Below, piece after piece: positions 50,810 to 60,207 of a stretch of 64,000 nucleotides of DNA. The position numbers and the translations under genes are program-made. The stretch's first letter is position 1. Every line of letters starts with the position of its first letter. Origin of the DNA: Actinomadura latina NBRC 106108 (GTDB lineage Bacteria; Actinomycetota; Actinomycetes; Streptosporangiales; Streptosporangiaceae); assembly GCF_001552195.1 (NCBI RefSeq), contig NZ_BCQS01000028.1, positions 1 through 64,000 on the forward strand, in the 5' to 3' direction. The notes under the pieces were generated by a model. It had not been told where the DNA came from and made no database searches. It saw nothing but the letters and a program-made list of their open reading frames with translations.

Positions 50810-53449
50810 TCATCGTGTGGCGCCGCTGGTCACCCGGTAGACGTCGTACACGCCGTCGATGGAGCGGACGGCCTTCAGGACGTGGCCCAGGTGCTTCGGG
50901 TCGCCCATCTCGAAGGTGAAGCGGCTGACGGCGACGCGGTCGCGGGACGTGGTGACCGAGGCCGACAGGATGTTGACGTGCTGGTCGGAGAGGACGCGGG
51001 TCACGTCCGAGAGGAGGCGGGGGCGGTCCAGGGCCTCGACCTGGATGGCCACGAGGAAGACCGACTCCTCGCTCGGGGACCATTTGACGTCGATCAGGCG
51101 GTCGGGCTGCGACTTCAGGCTGGCGACGTTGGCGCAGTCGGAGCGGTGGACGGAGACGCCGTGGCCGCGGGTGACGAAGCCGACGATGTCGTCGCCGGGG
51201 ACCGGGGTGCAGCAGCGGGACAGCCGGACCCAGACGTCGGGGTCGTCGGCGACGACGACGCCGGGGTCGCCGGCGCGGCGCTGCTTGCGGCGGGTAGGGA
51301 GGGCGAGCTCGGCGAGGTCCTCCTCGGCGCTCTCCACGCCGCCGAGGGCGTCCACGAGGCGCTGGACGACGTGCTGCGCGGAGACCTGGCTCTCGCCGAC
51401 GGCGGCGTACAGGGACGAGACGTCCGGGTAGCGCATGTCGCGGGCGAGGGCGAGCAGCGCCTCGCCGGACATCATCCGCTGGAGCGGCATGTTCTGCTTG
51501 CGCATCGCGCGGGCGATGGCGTCCTTGCCGGACTCGATCGCGGTGTCGCGGCGCTCCTTGGAGAACCAGTGCTTGATCTTGTTGCGGGCGCGGGCGCTCT
51601 TGACGAAGCCGAGCCAGTCGCGGCTCGGGCCGGCGTCCGGCGACTTGGAGGTGAAGACCTCGACGGTGTCGCCGTTGTCGAGGGCCGATTCGAGGGGGAC
51701 GAGGCGGCCGTTGACACGCGCGCCGATACATCGGTGACCGACCTCGGTGTGGATCGCGTACGCGAAGTCGACCGGGGTGGCGCCCTGCGGGAGGGCGATC
51801 ACGTCGCCCTTCGGGGTGAAGACGAAGACCTCGGAGACCGACAGGTCGAAGCGGAGCGATTCCAGGAACTCGGCCGGGTCGGCGGTCTCCTTCTGCCAGT
51901 CGAGGAGCTGGCGGAGCCACTGCATGTCGCCGGCCTTGCGGCCGCCGACCGTCTCCTCCTTGTACTTCCAGTGCGCGGCGACGCCGTACTCGGCGCGGCG
52001 GTGCATGCCCCAGGTGCGGATCTGCAGCTCGACGGGCTTGCCCTCGGGGCCGATCACCGTCGTGTGCAGCGACTGGTACATGTTGAACTTCGGCATCGCG
52101 ATGTAGTCCTTGAACCGGCCGGGGACCGGGTTCCATCGCGCGTGGATCGAGCCGAGCGCGGCGTAGCAGTCGCGGACGCTGTCGACGAGGACCCGGATGC
52201 CGACCAGGTCGTAGATGTCGTCGAAGCTGACGTCCCGCGCGATCATCTTCTGGTAGATCGAGTAGTAGTGCTTCGGCCGGCCCGTGACGGTGGCCTTGAT
52301 CCGGGCCTCGCGCAGGTCGGTGGAGACGTTCTCGATGACTTCCTGCAGGTAGACGTCGCGGCGCGGGGCGCGCTCGGACACCAGGCGGGCGATCTCGTCG
52401 AACCGCTTGGGGTACATCGTGGCGAACGCGAGGTCCTCCAGCTCCCACTTCAGCGTGTTCATCCCGAGGCGGTGCGCGAGCGGCGCGAACACCTCCAGGG
52501 TCTCGCGGGCCTTCTTCTCCTGCTTGTGCCGCGGCATGTAGCGCAGCGTGCGCATGTTGTGCAGCCGGTCGCCGAGCTTGATCACCAGGACGCGGATGTC
52601 GCGGGACATCGCGACGACCATCTTGCGGACGGTCTCGGCCTCGGCCGCCTCGCCGTACTTGACCTTGTCGAGCTTGGTGACGCCGTCGACGAGCGCGGCG
52701 ATCTCGTCGCCGAACTCGGCGCTCAGCTGGTCGAGGGTGTACGGGGTGTCCTCGACGGTGTCGTGCAGCAGCGCCGCGCAGAGCGTCTCGGTGTTCATGC
52801 CGAGCTCGGCGAGGATGGTCGCGACCGCGAGGGGGTGCGTGATGTACGGGTCGCCGCTCTTGCGCTTCTGGTTGCGGTGGTAGTGCGCCGCGACGTCGTA
52901 GGCGCGCTCGATGAGCCGCAGGTCCGCCTTCGGGTGGGTGTTGCGGACCGTCTTGATCAGAGGTTCTAGTACCGGGTTCATAGTGGGCCCGCGCTGGGCG
53001 CCCAGCCTGGCGAGCCTTCGGCGCACCCGGGCGGCAGACGGTGGAATCGTGGCCGGCGTGGGCCTGGACGGGGCGTCGGGCTCGGACGCGTCATCGGCGT
53101 CCTCCCTGGAGGCGGTGCGCTCGGCGGGGGGAGTCTCTGGTCGGGGAGCCTGCTCGGCGGGCGTCCCCGCGGTCGGTTCTTCGGTGGCCGGGGCGGTCTC
53201 GGCGGCCTGGCCTGCGGGCTGGTCGGCGGGCTGGTCTGCGGGAGCCGGCGGGTCTTGCGCGGGACGTCCGGGCGGTGGCGCTCGGCGATCCGCGCGCCGT
53301 GGCGGCGCGGTCGACGCCCCGGCCGCCTTGACGGCCCGTTCCCCCGCGGACTCCCGCGCCGGATGCTTTCCGGCCGGGGGCGCCGCGGCGGCGTCGCTCA
53401 CCGCGCCGGTCGATACCGCCTCACCGGGCACCCAGCCTCCTTCGTCCAT
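50810..53449 (-). CDS. relA: bifunctional (p)ppGpp synthetase/hydrolase (Rel/RSH)
   Basis: Long RSH enzyme of the stringent response, about 879 residues. The HD hydrolase domain keeps HYHRNQKRKSGDPYITHPLAV and HDTVED, so ppGpp breakdown should work. The synthetase domain has RPKHYYSIYQKM and a DLVGIRVLVD strand. TGS (GDVIALPQGATPVDFAYAIH), helical, zinc-finger-like (SRCCTPVPGDDI) and ACT domains follow. An N-terminal extension of about 155 residues is Pro/Ala-rich and disordered, as known for Streptomyces RelA. ATG 53449 is chosen; the ribosome site is weak. Confidence 0.95.
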   Translation of the reverse strand: MDEGGWVPGEAVSTGAVSDAAAAPPAGKHPARESAGERAVKAAGASTAPPRRADRRAPPPGRPAQDPPAPADQPADQPAGQAAETAPATEEPTAGTPAEQAPRPETPPAERTASREDADDASEPDAPSRPTPATIPPSAARVRRRLARLGAQRGPTMNPVLEPLIKTVRNTHPKADLRLIERAYDVAAHYHRNQKRKSGDPYITHPLAVATILAELGMNTETLCAALLHDTVEDTPYTLDQLSAEFGDEIAALVDGVTKLDKVKYGEAAEAETVRKMVVAMSRDIRVLVIKLGDRLHNMRTLRYMPRHKQEKKARETLEVFAPLAHRLGMNTLKWELEDLAFATMYPKRFDEIARLVSERAPRRDVYLQEVIENVSTDLREARIKATVTGRPKHYYSIYQKMIARDVSFDDIYDLVGIRVLVDSVRDCYAALGSIHARWNPVPGRFKDYIAMPKFNMYQSLHTTVIGPEGKPVELQIRTWGMHRRAEYGVAAHWKYKEETVGGRKAGDMQWLRQLLDWQKETADPAEFLESLRFDLSVSEVFVFTPKGDVIALPQGATPVDFAYAIHTEVGHRCIGARVNGRLVPLESALDNGDTVEVFTSKSPDAGPSRDWLGFVKSARARNKIKHWFSKERRDTAIESGKDAIARAMRKQNMPLQRMMSGEALLALARDMRYPDVSSLYAAVGESQVSAQHVVQRLVDALGGVESAEEDLAELALPTRRKQRRAGDPGVVVADDPDVWVRLSRCCTPVPGDDIVGFVTRGHGVSVHRSDCANVASLKSQPDRLIDVKWSPSEESVFLVAIQVEALDRPRLLSDVTRVLSDQHVNILSASVTTSRDRVAVSRFTFEMGDPKHLGHVLKAVRSIDGVYDVYRVTSGATR

Positions 53450-53534
53450 CCGGGCGCTGCCGTGCACGCCCCGCGGATCGCGCCCGTTCCCGCCGGACCC
53501 TGATGGCGCCAGTGTATCCGGCGGGCATTTCGCA

Positions 53535-54059
53535 CTAGACCGTAACCAGGGAATGGACGTCCAGATTCCCCAGTTTGTCGCGTCCGCGCAGGAACGACAG
53601 CTCAAGGAGGACCGACAGCCCGACGACGTCGCCGCCGCCCCGCCGGACGAGTTCCGCGGCGGCCCTGGCCGTCCCTCCGGTGGCCAGGACGTCGTCGACG
53701 ATCAGCACGCGGTCGCCGGCTTCGAGGGCGTCGGAGTGGATCTCGATCGTCTCGTTCCCGTACTCCAGGTCGTAGGTCTCCTCGTGCGTCGCCGCGGGCA
53801 GCTTGCCCTTCTTGCGCACCGGGACGAAGCCGGCGCCGAAGTGGTAGGCGACGGGCGCGGCGACGATGAACCCCCGGGCCTCGATACCGACGATCTTGTC
53901 GATGGTGCCGCGGCCGTGGTGGTTGACGATCGAGTCGACCACGCCGGCGAACGCGACGTGGTCGGCCAGCAGCGGGGTGATGTCCTTGAACATCACCCCG
54001 GGCTTCGGGTAGTCGGGGATGTCGCGGATCCGCTCCTGGATCAGCTTGCCGAGGTCCAC
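53535..54059 (-). CDS. apt: adenine phosphoribosyltransferase
   Basis: Salvages adenine to AMP with PRPP. A 174-residue type I phosphoribosyltransferase with the PRPP motif VLIVDDVLATGGTA (near 118), an IVGIEARGF strand (near 57), and the family start DIPDYPKPGVMFKDITPLL. The start is GTG 54059. It lies between secF and rel, a conserved actinobacterial order that links purine salvage and ppGpp turnover. Confidence 0.96.
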   Translation of the reverse strand: MDLGKLIQERIRDIPDYPKPGVMFKDITPLLADHVAFAGVVDSIVNHHGRGTIDKIVGIEARGFIVAAPVAYHFGAGFVPVRKKGKLPAATHEETYDLEYGNETIEIHSDALEAGDRVLIVDDVLATGGTARAAAELVRRGGGDVVGLSVLLELSFLRGRDKLGNLDVHSLVTV

Positions 54060-54079
54060 GATCGAAGAGTCCCCTTGCT

Positions 54080-55258
54080 CTACTTGCCGCCGCGGCGCTG
54101 CTGCCGCGTCCCGCGCTTGGGCTGCTGCCGCGGCCCGCTCTGCACGACCTTCCGCACGGTGACGGTGCTCCGCGCGTCCGCGGATTCATCGTCGTCGGCG
54201 CCGTCGGCGTCGTCGCCGGGGGCCGGGCCGTCGTCGGCCGGCGGCTTCCCGGACGCGCCCGCACCGGCCTTGACCTTGGTGGTCGTGACCTGCTTCGCCG
54301 CGTTCCGCTCGCGCCGGGCGATGTTCTCCCGGAGCTGCCGGTACTTCGGCTCGCGCTCCTTGAACTGGACGAGCAGCGGCGTCGCCACGCAGATCGAGGA
54401 GTACGTCCCGACGATCATGCCGACGAACAGGGCGAGCGACAGGTCCTTCAGGGTTCCGGCGCCGAACAGCGTGGTACCGATGAACAGGATCGCGCCGACC
54501 GGCAGGATCGCCACCAGCGAGGTGTTCAGCGAGCGGACGAGGGTGCTGCTGAGCGCCTGGTTCGCGGCCTCGCTGTAGGTGGTCTTGGAGGTCGGGCCGA
54601 GCGGTTTCGTGACCTCCTTGATCATGTCGAACACGACGACCGCGTCATACAGCGAGTAGCCGAGGATCGTCAGGAAGCCGAGCAGTGTCGCCGGGGTGAC
54701 CTCGAAACCGACCCAGGCGTAGACGCCGGCCGTGATGACGAGGTCGTGGATCAGCGCGACCACCGCCGCCACGGCCATCCGCCACTCGAACGCCACCGAC
54801 AGGTAGGCGATGATCAGGATCATGAAGACGGCCAGCGCCTGCCAGGCCTTCTTCTGGATCTCACCGCCCCACGAGGCGCCGACGACCTGGGTGCTGACCT
54901 CGTTCGCGGGAACCTTCAGCTCCTGCGTGATGCTCGACTTGACCTCGGTGACGTGGTCGGAGCTCATGCTCTCGGTCGTGACCCGCCAGTCCTCGCCGGC
55001 CTTCTGCACGATCGCCTGGTGGGCGCCGCCGTCGGTGACGGCGGTGCGCACCTGCTCGATCGAGGAGCTCTTGGCCTGGAAGGTGAAGACGGAGCCGCCC
55101 TTGAACTCGACGCCGAAGTTCAGGCCCTGGACGAGGAGGCCGGCGATCGACAGCGCCAGCAGCAGCCCGGAGATCGTGTACCAGATCTTCGGCCGGCCGA
55201 CGATGTCGGCGCTGATCTCGCCCCGGTAGATCCGCGAGGTGACCGTGCGCAGTCCCAT
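54080..55258 (-). CDS. secF: protein translocase subunit SecF
   Basis: A 392-residue inner-membrane subunit of SecDF, which uses proton flow to complete protein export. The first membrane helix is about 30-48, then an outside domain containing GVEFKGGSVF, then five helices (about 145-290) with LTILGYSLYDAVVVFDMIKE (near 205). The long C-terminal tail (about 300-392) is charged and Gly/Asp-rich, probably disordered. It lies 3 nt behind secD. Confidence 0.95.
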   Translation of the reverse strand: MGLRTVTSRIYRGEISADIVGRPKIWYTISGLLLALSIAGLLVQGLNFGVEFKGGSVFTFQAKSSSIEQVRTAVTDGGAHQAIVQKAGEDWRVTTESMSSDHVTEVKSSITQELKVPANEVSTQVVGASWGGEIQKKAWQALAVFMILIIAYLSVAFEWRMAVAAVVALIHDLVITAGVYAWVGFEVTPATLLGFLTILGYSLYDAVVVFDMIKEVTKPLGPTSKTTYSEAANQALSSTLVRSLNTSLVAILPVGAILFIGTTLFGAGTLKDLSLALFVGMIVGTYSSICVATPLLVQFKEREPKYRQLRENIARRERNAAKQVTTTKVKAGAGASGKPPADDGPAPGDDADGADDDESADARSTVTVRKVVQSGPRQQPKRGTRQQRRGGK

Positions 55259-55261
55259 GGG

Positions 55262-57040
55262 TCAGGCCTCCTGGCTCGTCTTGCGGGCGGTGGTCGCGGA
55301 CGTCTCCTGGACGCGGTGCAGCCGGCTCGGATCGAGCCCCGACAGCGGATGCCCCCGGCCGAAGAACCTGGTGCGCGACAGCAGCGTGACCATCGGCTTG
55401 GTGAAGAAGAACACCACCACGATGTCGATGAGCGTCGTGAGGCCCATCGCGAACGCGAACCCGGCGACGCCGCCGACGGCGAGGAAGTACAGCACGAGCG
55501 CGGCCAGGAAGGTGACGGCGTCGGCGACGAGGATCGTGCGCCGCGCCCGCTTCCAGGCGTTCTCCACGGAGGAGCGCAGCTTGCGCCCGGCTCTCAGCTC
55601 GTCCCGCAGCCGCTCGAAGTAGACGATGAACGAGTCCGCGGTGATGCCGATCGAGACGATCAGCCCGATGATGTGCGGCAGGGAGAGCCGGAAGCCCATC
55701 CCCTCGCCGAGGATCACCACCGCCAGGTAGGTGACGGCGGACGCCACGACCAGGCTGGACACCGCGACCAGGCCGAGGCCCCGGTAGTAGAACAGGCAGT
55801 ACAGCACCACCAGGCCGAGGCCGATCGCGCCCGCGATGAGGCCGCCGGTCAGCTGGTCGGAGCCCAGCGTGGACGACACCTCGTCGATGGAGCTCTGCGT
55901 GAACTCCAGCGGCAGCGCGCCGTACTTGAGCACGTTGGCGAGGTCGGTGGCGTACTGCTGGTCGAAGCTCTCGGGCGGCCCGTCGATGCTGGCGGTGCCG
56001 CCGGTGATCGGGCCCTCCCGGATGGCGGGCGCCGAGACGACCTGGCCGTCCAGCACGATCGCGACCTGCGCCTGCGGCGAGGACGAGCTCTGCTGGTAGG
56101 CGCGGGACGCGTCGGTGGTGACCTCGCCGAACTGGCGGGCGCCCTTGCCGTCGAACTTCAGCGAGACCGACCAGCTCGCCTGGCCCTGCTGGGCGTTCGG
56201 CGGCATCGCGTTGGCCTCGTCGACGTTCTCGCCGAGCACCCGGACGGGCCCGAGGATGTACTTGGCGACCTGGCCGTTCTCCTCGTCCTGGTCACACGCG
56301 GCGACGAACTTGCGGCTCGGGTCGTTCGCCCCGGCGGCGCGCCGGTCGCCGTTGTAGCAGTCGAGGGCCTCGAACTGCTTGATGACGGCCTTGTCGGTGA
56401 CGCCGGGGTAGTCCTGCGCGGGCGCCGAGGGCTGCCCGGACGGCTGGACCAGCGACGACGGCGACGGGGCGGCCCCGCCGGACGGCTTCGGCGTCGGGGC
56501 CGTCAGCGCCCGCGACAGCGCTTTGCCGCGCGGGGTGGACGACGACGACGGCGAGGCGCTCGCCGTGGGCGACGCGGACGGCGAAGCGCTCTTCCCGCCG
56601 TCCTTGCCCTTGGCGGAGTCACTCGGCGACGGGGCCGGTGTGGCCCCGCCCGCCGGACGGCCGTCCGTCGTCGCGAACACCTGGCGGAACTGCAGTTTCG
56701 CCGTGGTGCCGATCAGGTTGACGACGCGGCTCTGCCCCTCACCGGGGACGTTCACCACGATGTTGCTGCTGCCCTGCTTCGCGACCTCGGCGTCCGAGAC
56801 CCCCAGGCCGTTGACCCGCTCCGTCATGATCTTGACGGCCTGGTTCATCTGCTCGGCGGGGGGATCCCCGCCGCCGGGGGTCTTGGCGGTGAGCGTCACG
56901 GTCGTCCCGCCGGCCAGGTCGAGGCCGAGCTTGGGCGTCGTGCGCCCCTGCCAGACCGCCAGACCGGCGAGGACGACCAGGATCGCGAACAATGCGAGGA
57001 GAGTGCGCCCGGGCTTGGGAGCGGTTCTGGGCGAGGCCAC
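55262..57040 (-). CDS. secD: protein translocase subunit SecD
   Basis: A 592-residue partner of SecF. A first helix (about 13-30) leads into the DLAGGTTVTL motif (near 40) and a large outside domain; six C-terminal helices lie about 410-560 with SIGITADSFIVYFERLRDE (near 470). The outside P1 domain carries an insertion of about 90 residues very rich in Ser, Pro and Ala (about 125-215). The start GTG 57040 (VASPRTAPKPGRT) has GGGAAG upstream. Confidence 0.95.
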   Translation of the reverse strand: MASPRTAPKPGRTLLALFAILVVLAGLAVWQGRTTPKLGLDLAGGTTVTLTAKTPGGGDPPAEQMNQAVKIMTERVNGLGVSDAEVAKQGSSNIVVNVPGEGQSRVVNLIGTTAKLQFRQVFATTDGRPAGGATPAPSPSDSAKGKDGGKSASPSASPTASASPSSSSTPRGKALSRALTAPTPKPSGGAAPSPSSLVQPSGQPSAPAQDYPGVTDKAVIKQFEALDCYNGDRRAAGANDPSRKFVAACDQDEENGQVAKYILGPVRVLGENVDEANAMPPNAQQGQASWSVSLKFDGKGARQFGEVTTDASRAYQQSSSSPQAQVAIVLDGQVVSAPAIREGPITGGTASIDGPPESFDQQYATDLANVLKYGALPLEFTQSSIDEVSSTLGSDQLTGGLIAGAIGLGLVVLYCLFYYRGLGLVAVSSLVVASAVTYLAVVILGEGMGFRLSLPHIIGLIVSIGITADSFIVYFERLRDELRAGRKLRSSVENAWKRARRTILVADAVTFLAALVLYFLAVGGVAGFAFAMGLTTLIDIVVVFFFTKPMVTLLSRTRFFGRGHPLSGLDPSRLHRVQETSATTARKTSQEA

Positions 57041-57078
57041 TTGTCGTCGTACTTCCCGTCTTTGTCGTCGCCGTGGGG

Positions 57079-57567
57079 TCAGGCGGAGGGCTTGTCCGCC
57101 GCCTTGACCTTCGTCTTCCCCTTCGGCTCGGACTCGGGCTCGCCGTCCTCGTCCGCCGCGGTGTCCCCGGCCTCCGTGCCGCCGTCCTTGGACAGGTCGA
57201 CGGCGTCGTCCTCGTCCTCGTCCTGCTCGTCGGCGTCCTCGTCGAGCTCGTCGTCGAGGTCCTCCGGCTCGGGGTCCTTGAGGATCTGCATGACGGCCTG
57301 CTTGACGAAGCGCACCTCGATCCCGTCGGCGATCTCCAGGACGAGCCCGTCGTCGTCGACCGCCACGACGACGGCGCGCATTCCGCTGGTCGTCAGCACG
57401 CGCACGCCTGGCTGAAGGTCGGTCTGCATCTGCGTCTGCTCTTTGCGGCGCTTGCTCTGCGGCCGGATGAGCAGAAGGTAGAAGACCACAGGAATGGCGA
57501 GGAGCAGGAGCACATTGAAGGCTCCGCTCCCGCCGGAGTCCGCCGCGAGAATCATGTCGCTGCCCAT
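57079..57567 (-). CDS. yajC: preprotein translocase subunit YajC
   Basis: A 162-residue small membrane protein accompanying SecDF. One helix (about 17-36, FNVLLLLAIPVVFYLLLIRP) ends in the signature RPQSKRRKEQ, followed by the YajC beta domain (about 50-95). The C-terminal 65 residues are extremely acidic (DELDEDADEQDEDEDD) and Lys-containing, longer than in E. coli. ATG 57567 has AAGGA 10 nt upstream. Confidence 0.93.
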   Translation of the reverse strand: MGSDMILAADSGGSGAFNVLLLLAIPVVFYLLLIRPQSKRRKEQTQMQTDLQPGVRVLTTSGMRAVVVAVDDDGLVLEIADGIEVRFVKQAVMQILKDPEPEDLDDELDEDADEQDEDEDDAVDLSKDGGTEAGDTAADEDGEPESEPKGKTKVKAADKPSA

Positions 57568-57744
57568 TACCGGGGCATCCTTCCGATGTCGATTGCCCAG
57601 CCTGTGACCGGATCGGCCACGCGCACGGGACCGCCGGCTGGAGACGGTGAACCAAGTCCCGGAGTCTAGAGAGTACGCGAGGCCCCGGCAACGACGCGAC
57701 GAGCGGCGACGCCGGGAAGTTCCCAACCCGTTACCGGATGATCA

Positions 57745-58863
57745 CTATTGCGGCCGGTCCGCGTCCTCGTCCACGTCGAACAGGGTCCCCGCCAGCGGCG
57801 CCGTGGGCGGCTGGGCGAGGCCCAGATGCGCCCACGCGGCGGCCGTGGCGACCCTGCCGCGCGGCGTCCTCGCCAGCAGCCCCTGCCGGACGAGGAACGG
57901 CTCGGCCACGACCTCCACGGTCTCGGGCTCCTCCCCCACCGACACGGCGAGGGTGGAGAGCCCCACCGGACCGCCGCCGAACTTGCGCATCAGCGACTCC
58001 AGGACGGACCGGTCGAGCCGGTCCAGTCCCCGTTCGTCCACCTCGTACAACGCGAGGGCTGCCCGCGCTGATTCCTGTGTGATGACGCCGTCGGCGCGGA
58101 CCTCGGCGTAGTCGCGGACGCGGCGCAGCAGCCGGTTGGCGATGCGGGGCGTGCCGCGGGACCGCCCGGCGACCTCGGCGGCGGCGTCGTCGGAGATCTC
58201 CACGTCCAGCAGGGTCGCCGACCGCCGGACGATGACCTCCAGCTCGGCGGGCTCGTAGAAGTCCATGTGCGCGACGAAGCCGAACCGGTCGCGCAGCGGC
58301 CCGGGCAGCATGCCGGCCCGGGTGGTGGCCCCGACCAGCGTGAACGGCGCGATGTCCAGCGGGATGGCGGTCGCGCCCGGCCCCTTGCCCACGACGACGT
58401 CGACCCGGAAGTCCTCCATCGCCATGTAGAGCATCTCCTCGGCGGGACGCGCCAGCCGGTGGATCTCGTCCAGGAACAGCACCTCGCCCTCGGCGAGGGT
58501 GGACAGCACCGCCGCGAGGTCGCCGGCCCGCTCGATCGCGGGCCCGGAGGAGATCCGCAGCGGCTGCCCCAGCTCCGCCGCGATGATCATGGCGAGGGTG
58601 GTCTTGCCGAGGCCGGGGCCGCCCGACAGCAGCACGTGGTCGGGCGTCCGGCCGCGCCGCAGCGCGCTGTGCAGCACCAGCGAGAGCTGCTCGCGGACCC
58701 GTTCCTGCCCGACGAAGTCGTCGAGCTTCTTCGGCCGCAGCGCGGCCTCGATGCGCTGCTCCTCGGTCCCGTCGGCGTCCGCGGAGACCAGCCGCTCGAA
58801 CTCCCCGCCCGCTCCTCCCGCGGAGGGACGGCCGCCGGCACCCCCCGGTTCGCCGCTCGTCAT
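57745..58863 (-). CDS. ruvB: Holliday junction branch migration ATPase RuvB
   Basis: A 372-residue AAA+ motor that drives branch migration with RuvA. Walker A GGPGLGKTTLA (near 80), Walker B LFLDEIHRL (near 130), sensor GATTRAGMLPGPLRDRFG (near 180), and a C-terminal winged helix with a DERGLDRLDRSVL segment. It overlaps ruvA by ATGA. Last gene of ruvC-A-B in this orientation. Confidence 0.97.
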   Translation of the reverse strand: MTSGEPGGAGGRPSAGGAGGEFERLVSADADGTEEQRIEAALRPKKLDDFVGQERVREQLSLVLHSALRRGRTPDHVLLSGGPGLGKTTLAMIIAAELGQPLRISSGPAIERAGDLAAVLSTLAEGEVLFLDEIHRLARPAEEMLYMAMEDFRVDVVVGKGPGATAIPLDIAPFTLVGATTRAGMLPGPLRDRFGFVAHMDFYEPAELEVIVRRSATLLDVEISDDAAAEVAGRSRGTPRIANRLLRRVRDYAEVRADGVITQESARAALALYEVDERGLDRLDRSVLESLMRKFGGGPVGLSTLAVSVGEEPETVEVVAEPFLVRQGLLARTPRGRVATAAAWAHLGLAQPPTAPLAGTLFDVDEDADRPQ

Positions 58864-59462
58864 TTGCTCAGCTTCTTCAGCGCGGACCTCAGCAGAGCGG
58901 CGACGGGCGGCGTCTCACCGCCGTCGAGGTCGGCGGCGACCGCGTCCACGGCGGCGTCGGCGTCCCTGGCGGACCAGCCGAGGTTGATCAGGCCCATCTG
59001 CACCTGGTCGCGCCACGCCTCGGCACGGGCGGGGGCGCGCACCTCGCCGGCGTCGCCGACCGGCCCGCCGAGCCGGTCCCGGAGCTCCAGGACGATCCGC
59101 TGGGCGCCCTTCTTGCCGATGCCGGGGACCTTGGTGAGGGCGGTGACGTCCTCGGTGGCCACGGCGCGGCGCAGCGCGTTCGGCGGGTGGACGGCGAGCA
59201 TCGCCAGGGCGAGCCGGGGGCCGATGCCGCTCGCGGTCTGCAGCAGCTCGAACACCGTCCGCTCGTCGTCGTCGGCGAACCCGAACAGGGTCAGGGAGTC
59301 CTCGCGGACGACGAGGGACGTCGGCACGTTCGCCTGGTCGCCGACCCGCAGCCCGGCGAGGGTCGCGGGCGTGCACTGCACCGAGAGGCCGACGCCGTGC
59401 ACGTCGATCACCGCGCCGTCGGGCCCGGCGGCGGCCACCCGGCCGCTGACGAAGGCGATCAC
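58860..59462 (-). CDS. ruvA: Holliday junction branch migration protein RuvA
   Basis: A 200-residue junction-binding protein. The N-terminal OB domain begins (M)IAFVSGRVA; two helix-hairpin-helix elements (LLQTASGIGPRLAL and LTKVPGIGKKGAQRI) and a C-terminal RuvB-contact domain follow. The start GTG 59462 overlaps the ruvC stop as GTGA. Confidence 0.96.
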   Translation of the reverse strand: MIAFVSGRVAAAGPDGAVIDVHGVGLSVQCTPATLAGLRVGDQANVPTSLVVREDSLTLFGFADDDERTVFELLQTASGIGPRLALAMLAVHPPNALRRAVATEDVTALTKVPGIGKKGAQRIVLELRDRLGGPVGDAGEVRAPARAEAWRDQVQMGLINLGWSARDADAAVDAVAADLDGGETPPVAALLRSALKKLSK

Positions 59463-60034
59463 TGGACACTTCCTCCTCTGCTGCGGGCGGCGAGCCGGGC
59501 GCGTTCGGCCCGGGCCGCCTCCTCGATGCGCGACCGCTGCGCGTGTGCGAGCCGCTGCTGCGCTCCCCCGCGCCACACGTGGCAGATGGCGAGCGCGAGC
59601 GCGTCGGCCGCGTCCGCCGGCCTGGGGGCCGTCTCCAGGGACAGCAGCCGGGTCACCATCCGGGTCACCTGCGCCTTGTCGGCGCGCCCGTTGCCGGTTA
59701 CGGCGGCCTTGGCCTCGCTCGGCGTGTGCAGCGCGACGGGCAGCCCGCGCCGGGCCGCGGCCAGCATCGCGATGCCGGCCGCCTGCGCGGTGCCCATCAC
59801 CGTCCGGACGTTGTGCTGGGAGAACACGCGCTCGACGGCGACGGCGTCCGGCCGGAACTCCTCCATCAGCGCCTCGATGCCGGCCTCGATGCCGACCAGG
59901 CGCAGGGCGTGGTCTTCGTCCGCGTCGGTCCGCACGACCGACACGTGCACGAGATGGAGCCGCTTGCCGGGATCGCCCTCGACGACCCCCACCCCGCACC
60001 GGGTGAGCCCGGGGTCCACCCCCATCACCCGCAC
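59459..60034 (-). CDS. ruvC: Holliday junction resolvase RuvC
   Basis: A 191-residue dimeric nuclease that resolves junctions. RNase H-fold metal residues appear in MGVDPGLTRCG (near 4), VERVFSQHNVRT (near 67) and ADAADALALAICH (near 140). GTG 60034, 5 nt behind GGAG, is the best start; ATG 60052 without a ribosome site is the alternative. The C-terminal tail is Arg/Ala-rich. Confidence 0.95.
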   Translation of the reverse strand: MRVMGVDPGLTRCGVGVVEGDPGKRLHLVHVSVVRTDADEDHALRLVGIEAGIEALMEEFRPDAVAVERVFSQHNVRTVMGTAQAAGIAMLAAARRGLPVALHTPSEAKAAVTGNGRADKAQVTRMVTRLLSLETAPRPADAADALALAICHVWRGGAQQRLAHAQRSRIEEAARAERARLAARSRGGSVQ

Positions 60035-60207
60035 GGCCGCTCCTTCGATCATGTGTTCGGCCGCCAACGCTACCAATCCGGCGGCTCCCCGTGGAGGGCG
60101 CGCAGGCGTGTCCCCAGAAGAAATGCAGGGCGAACGGGACCGCAGTCCGACGCGGACGTGCGGCACCGCCGCGTCCGGGCGGGAGCGCGGCGGCGCGGGC
60201 GGAGGGC

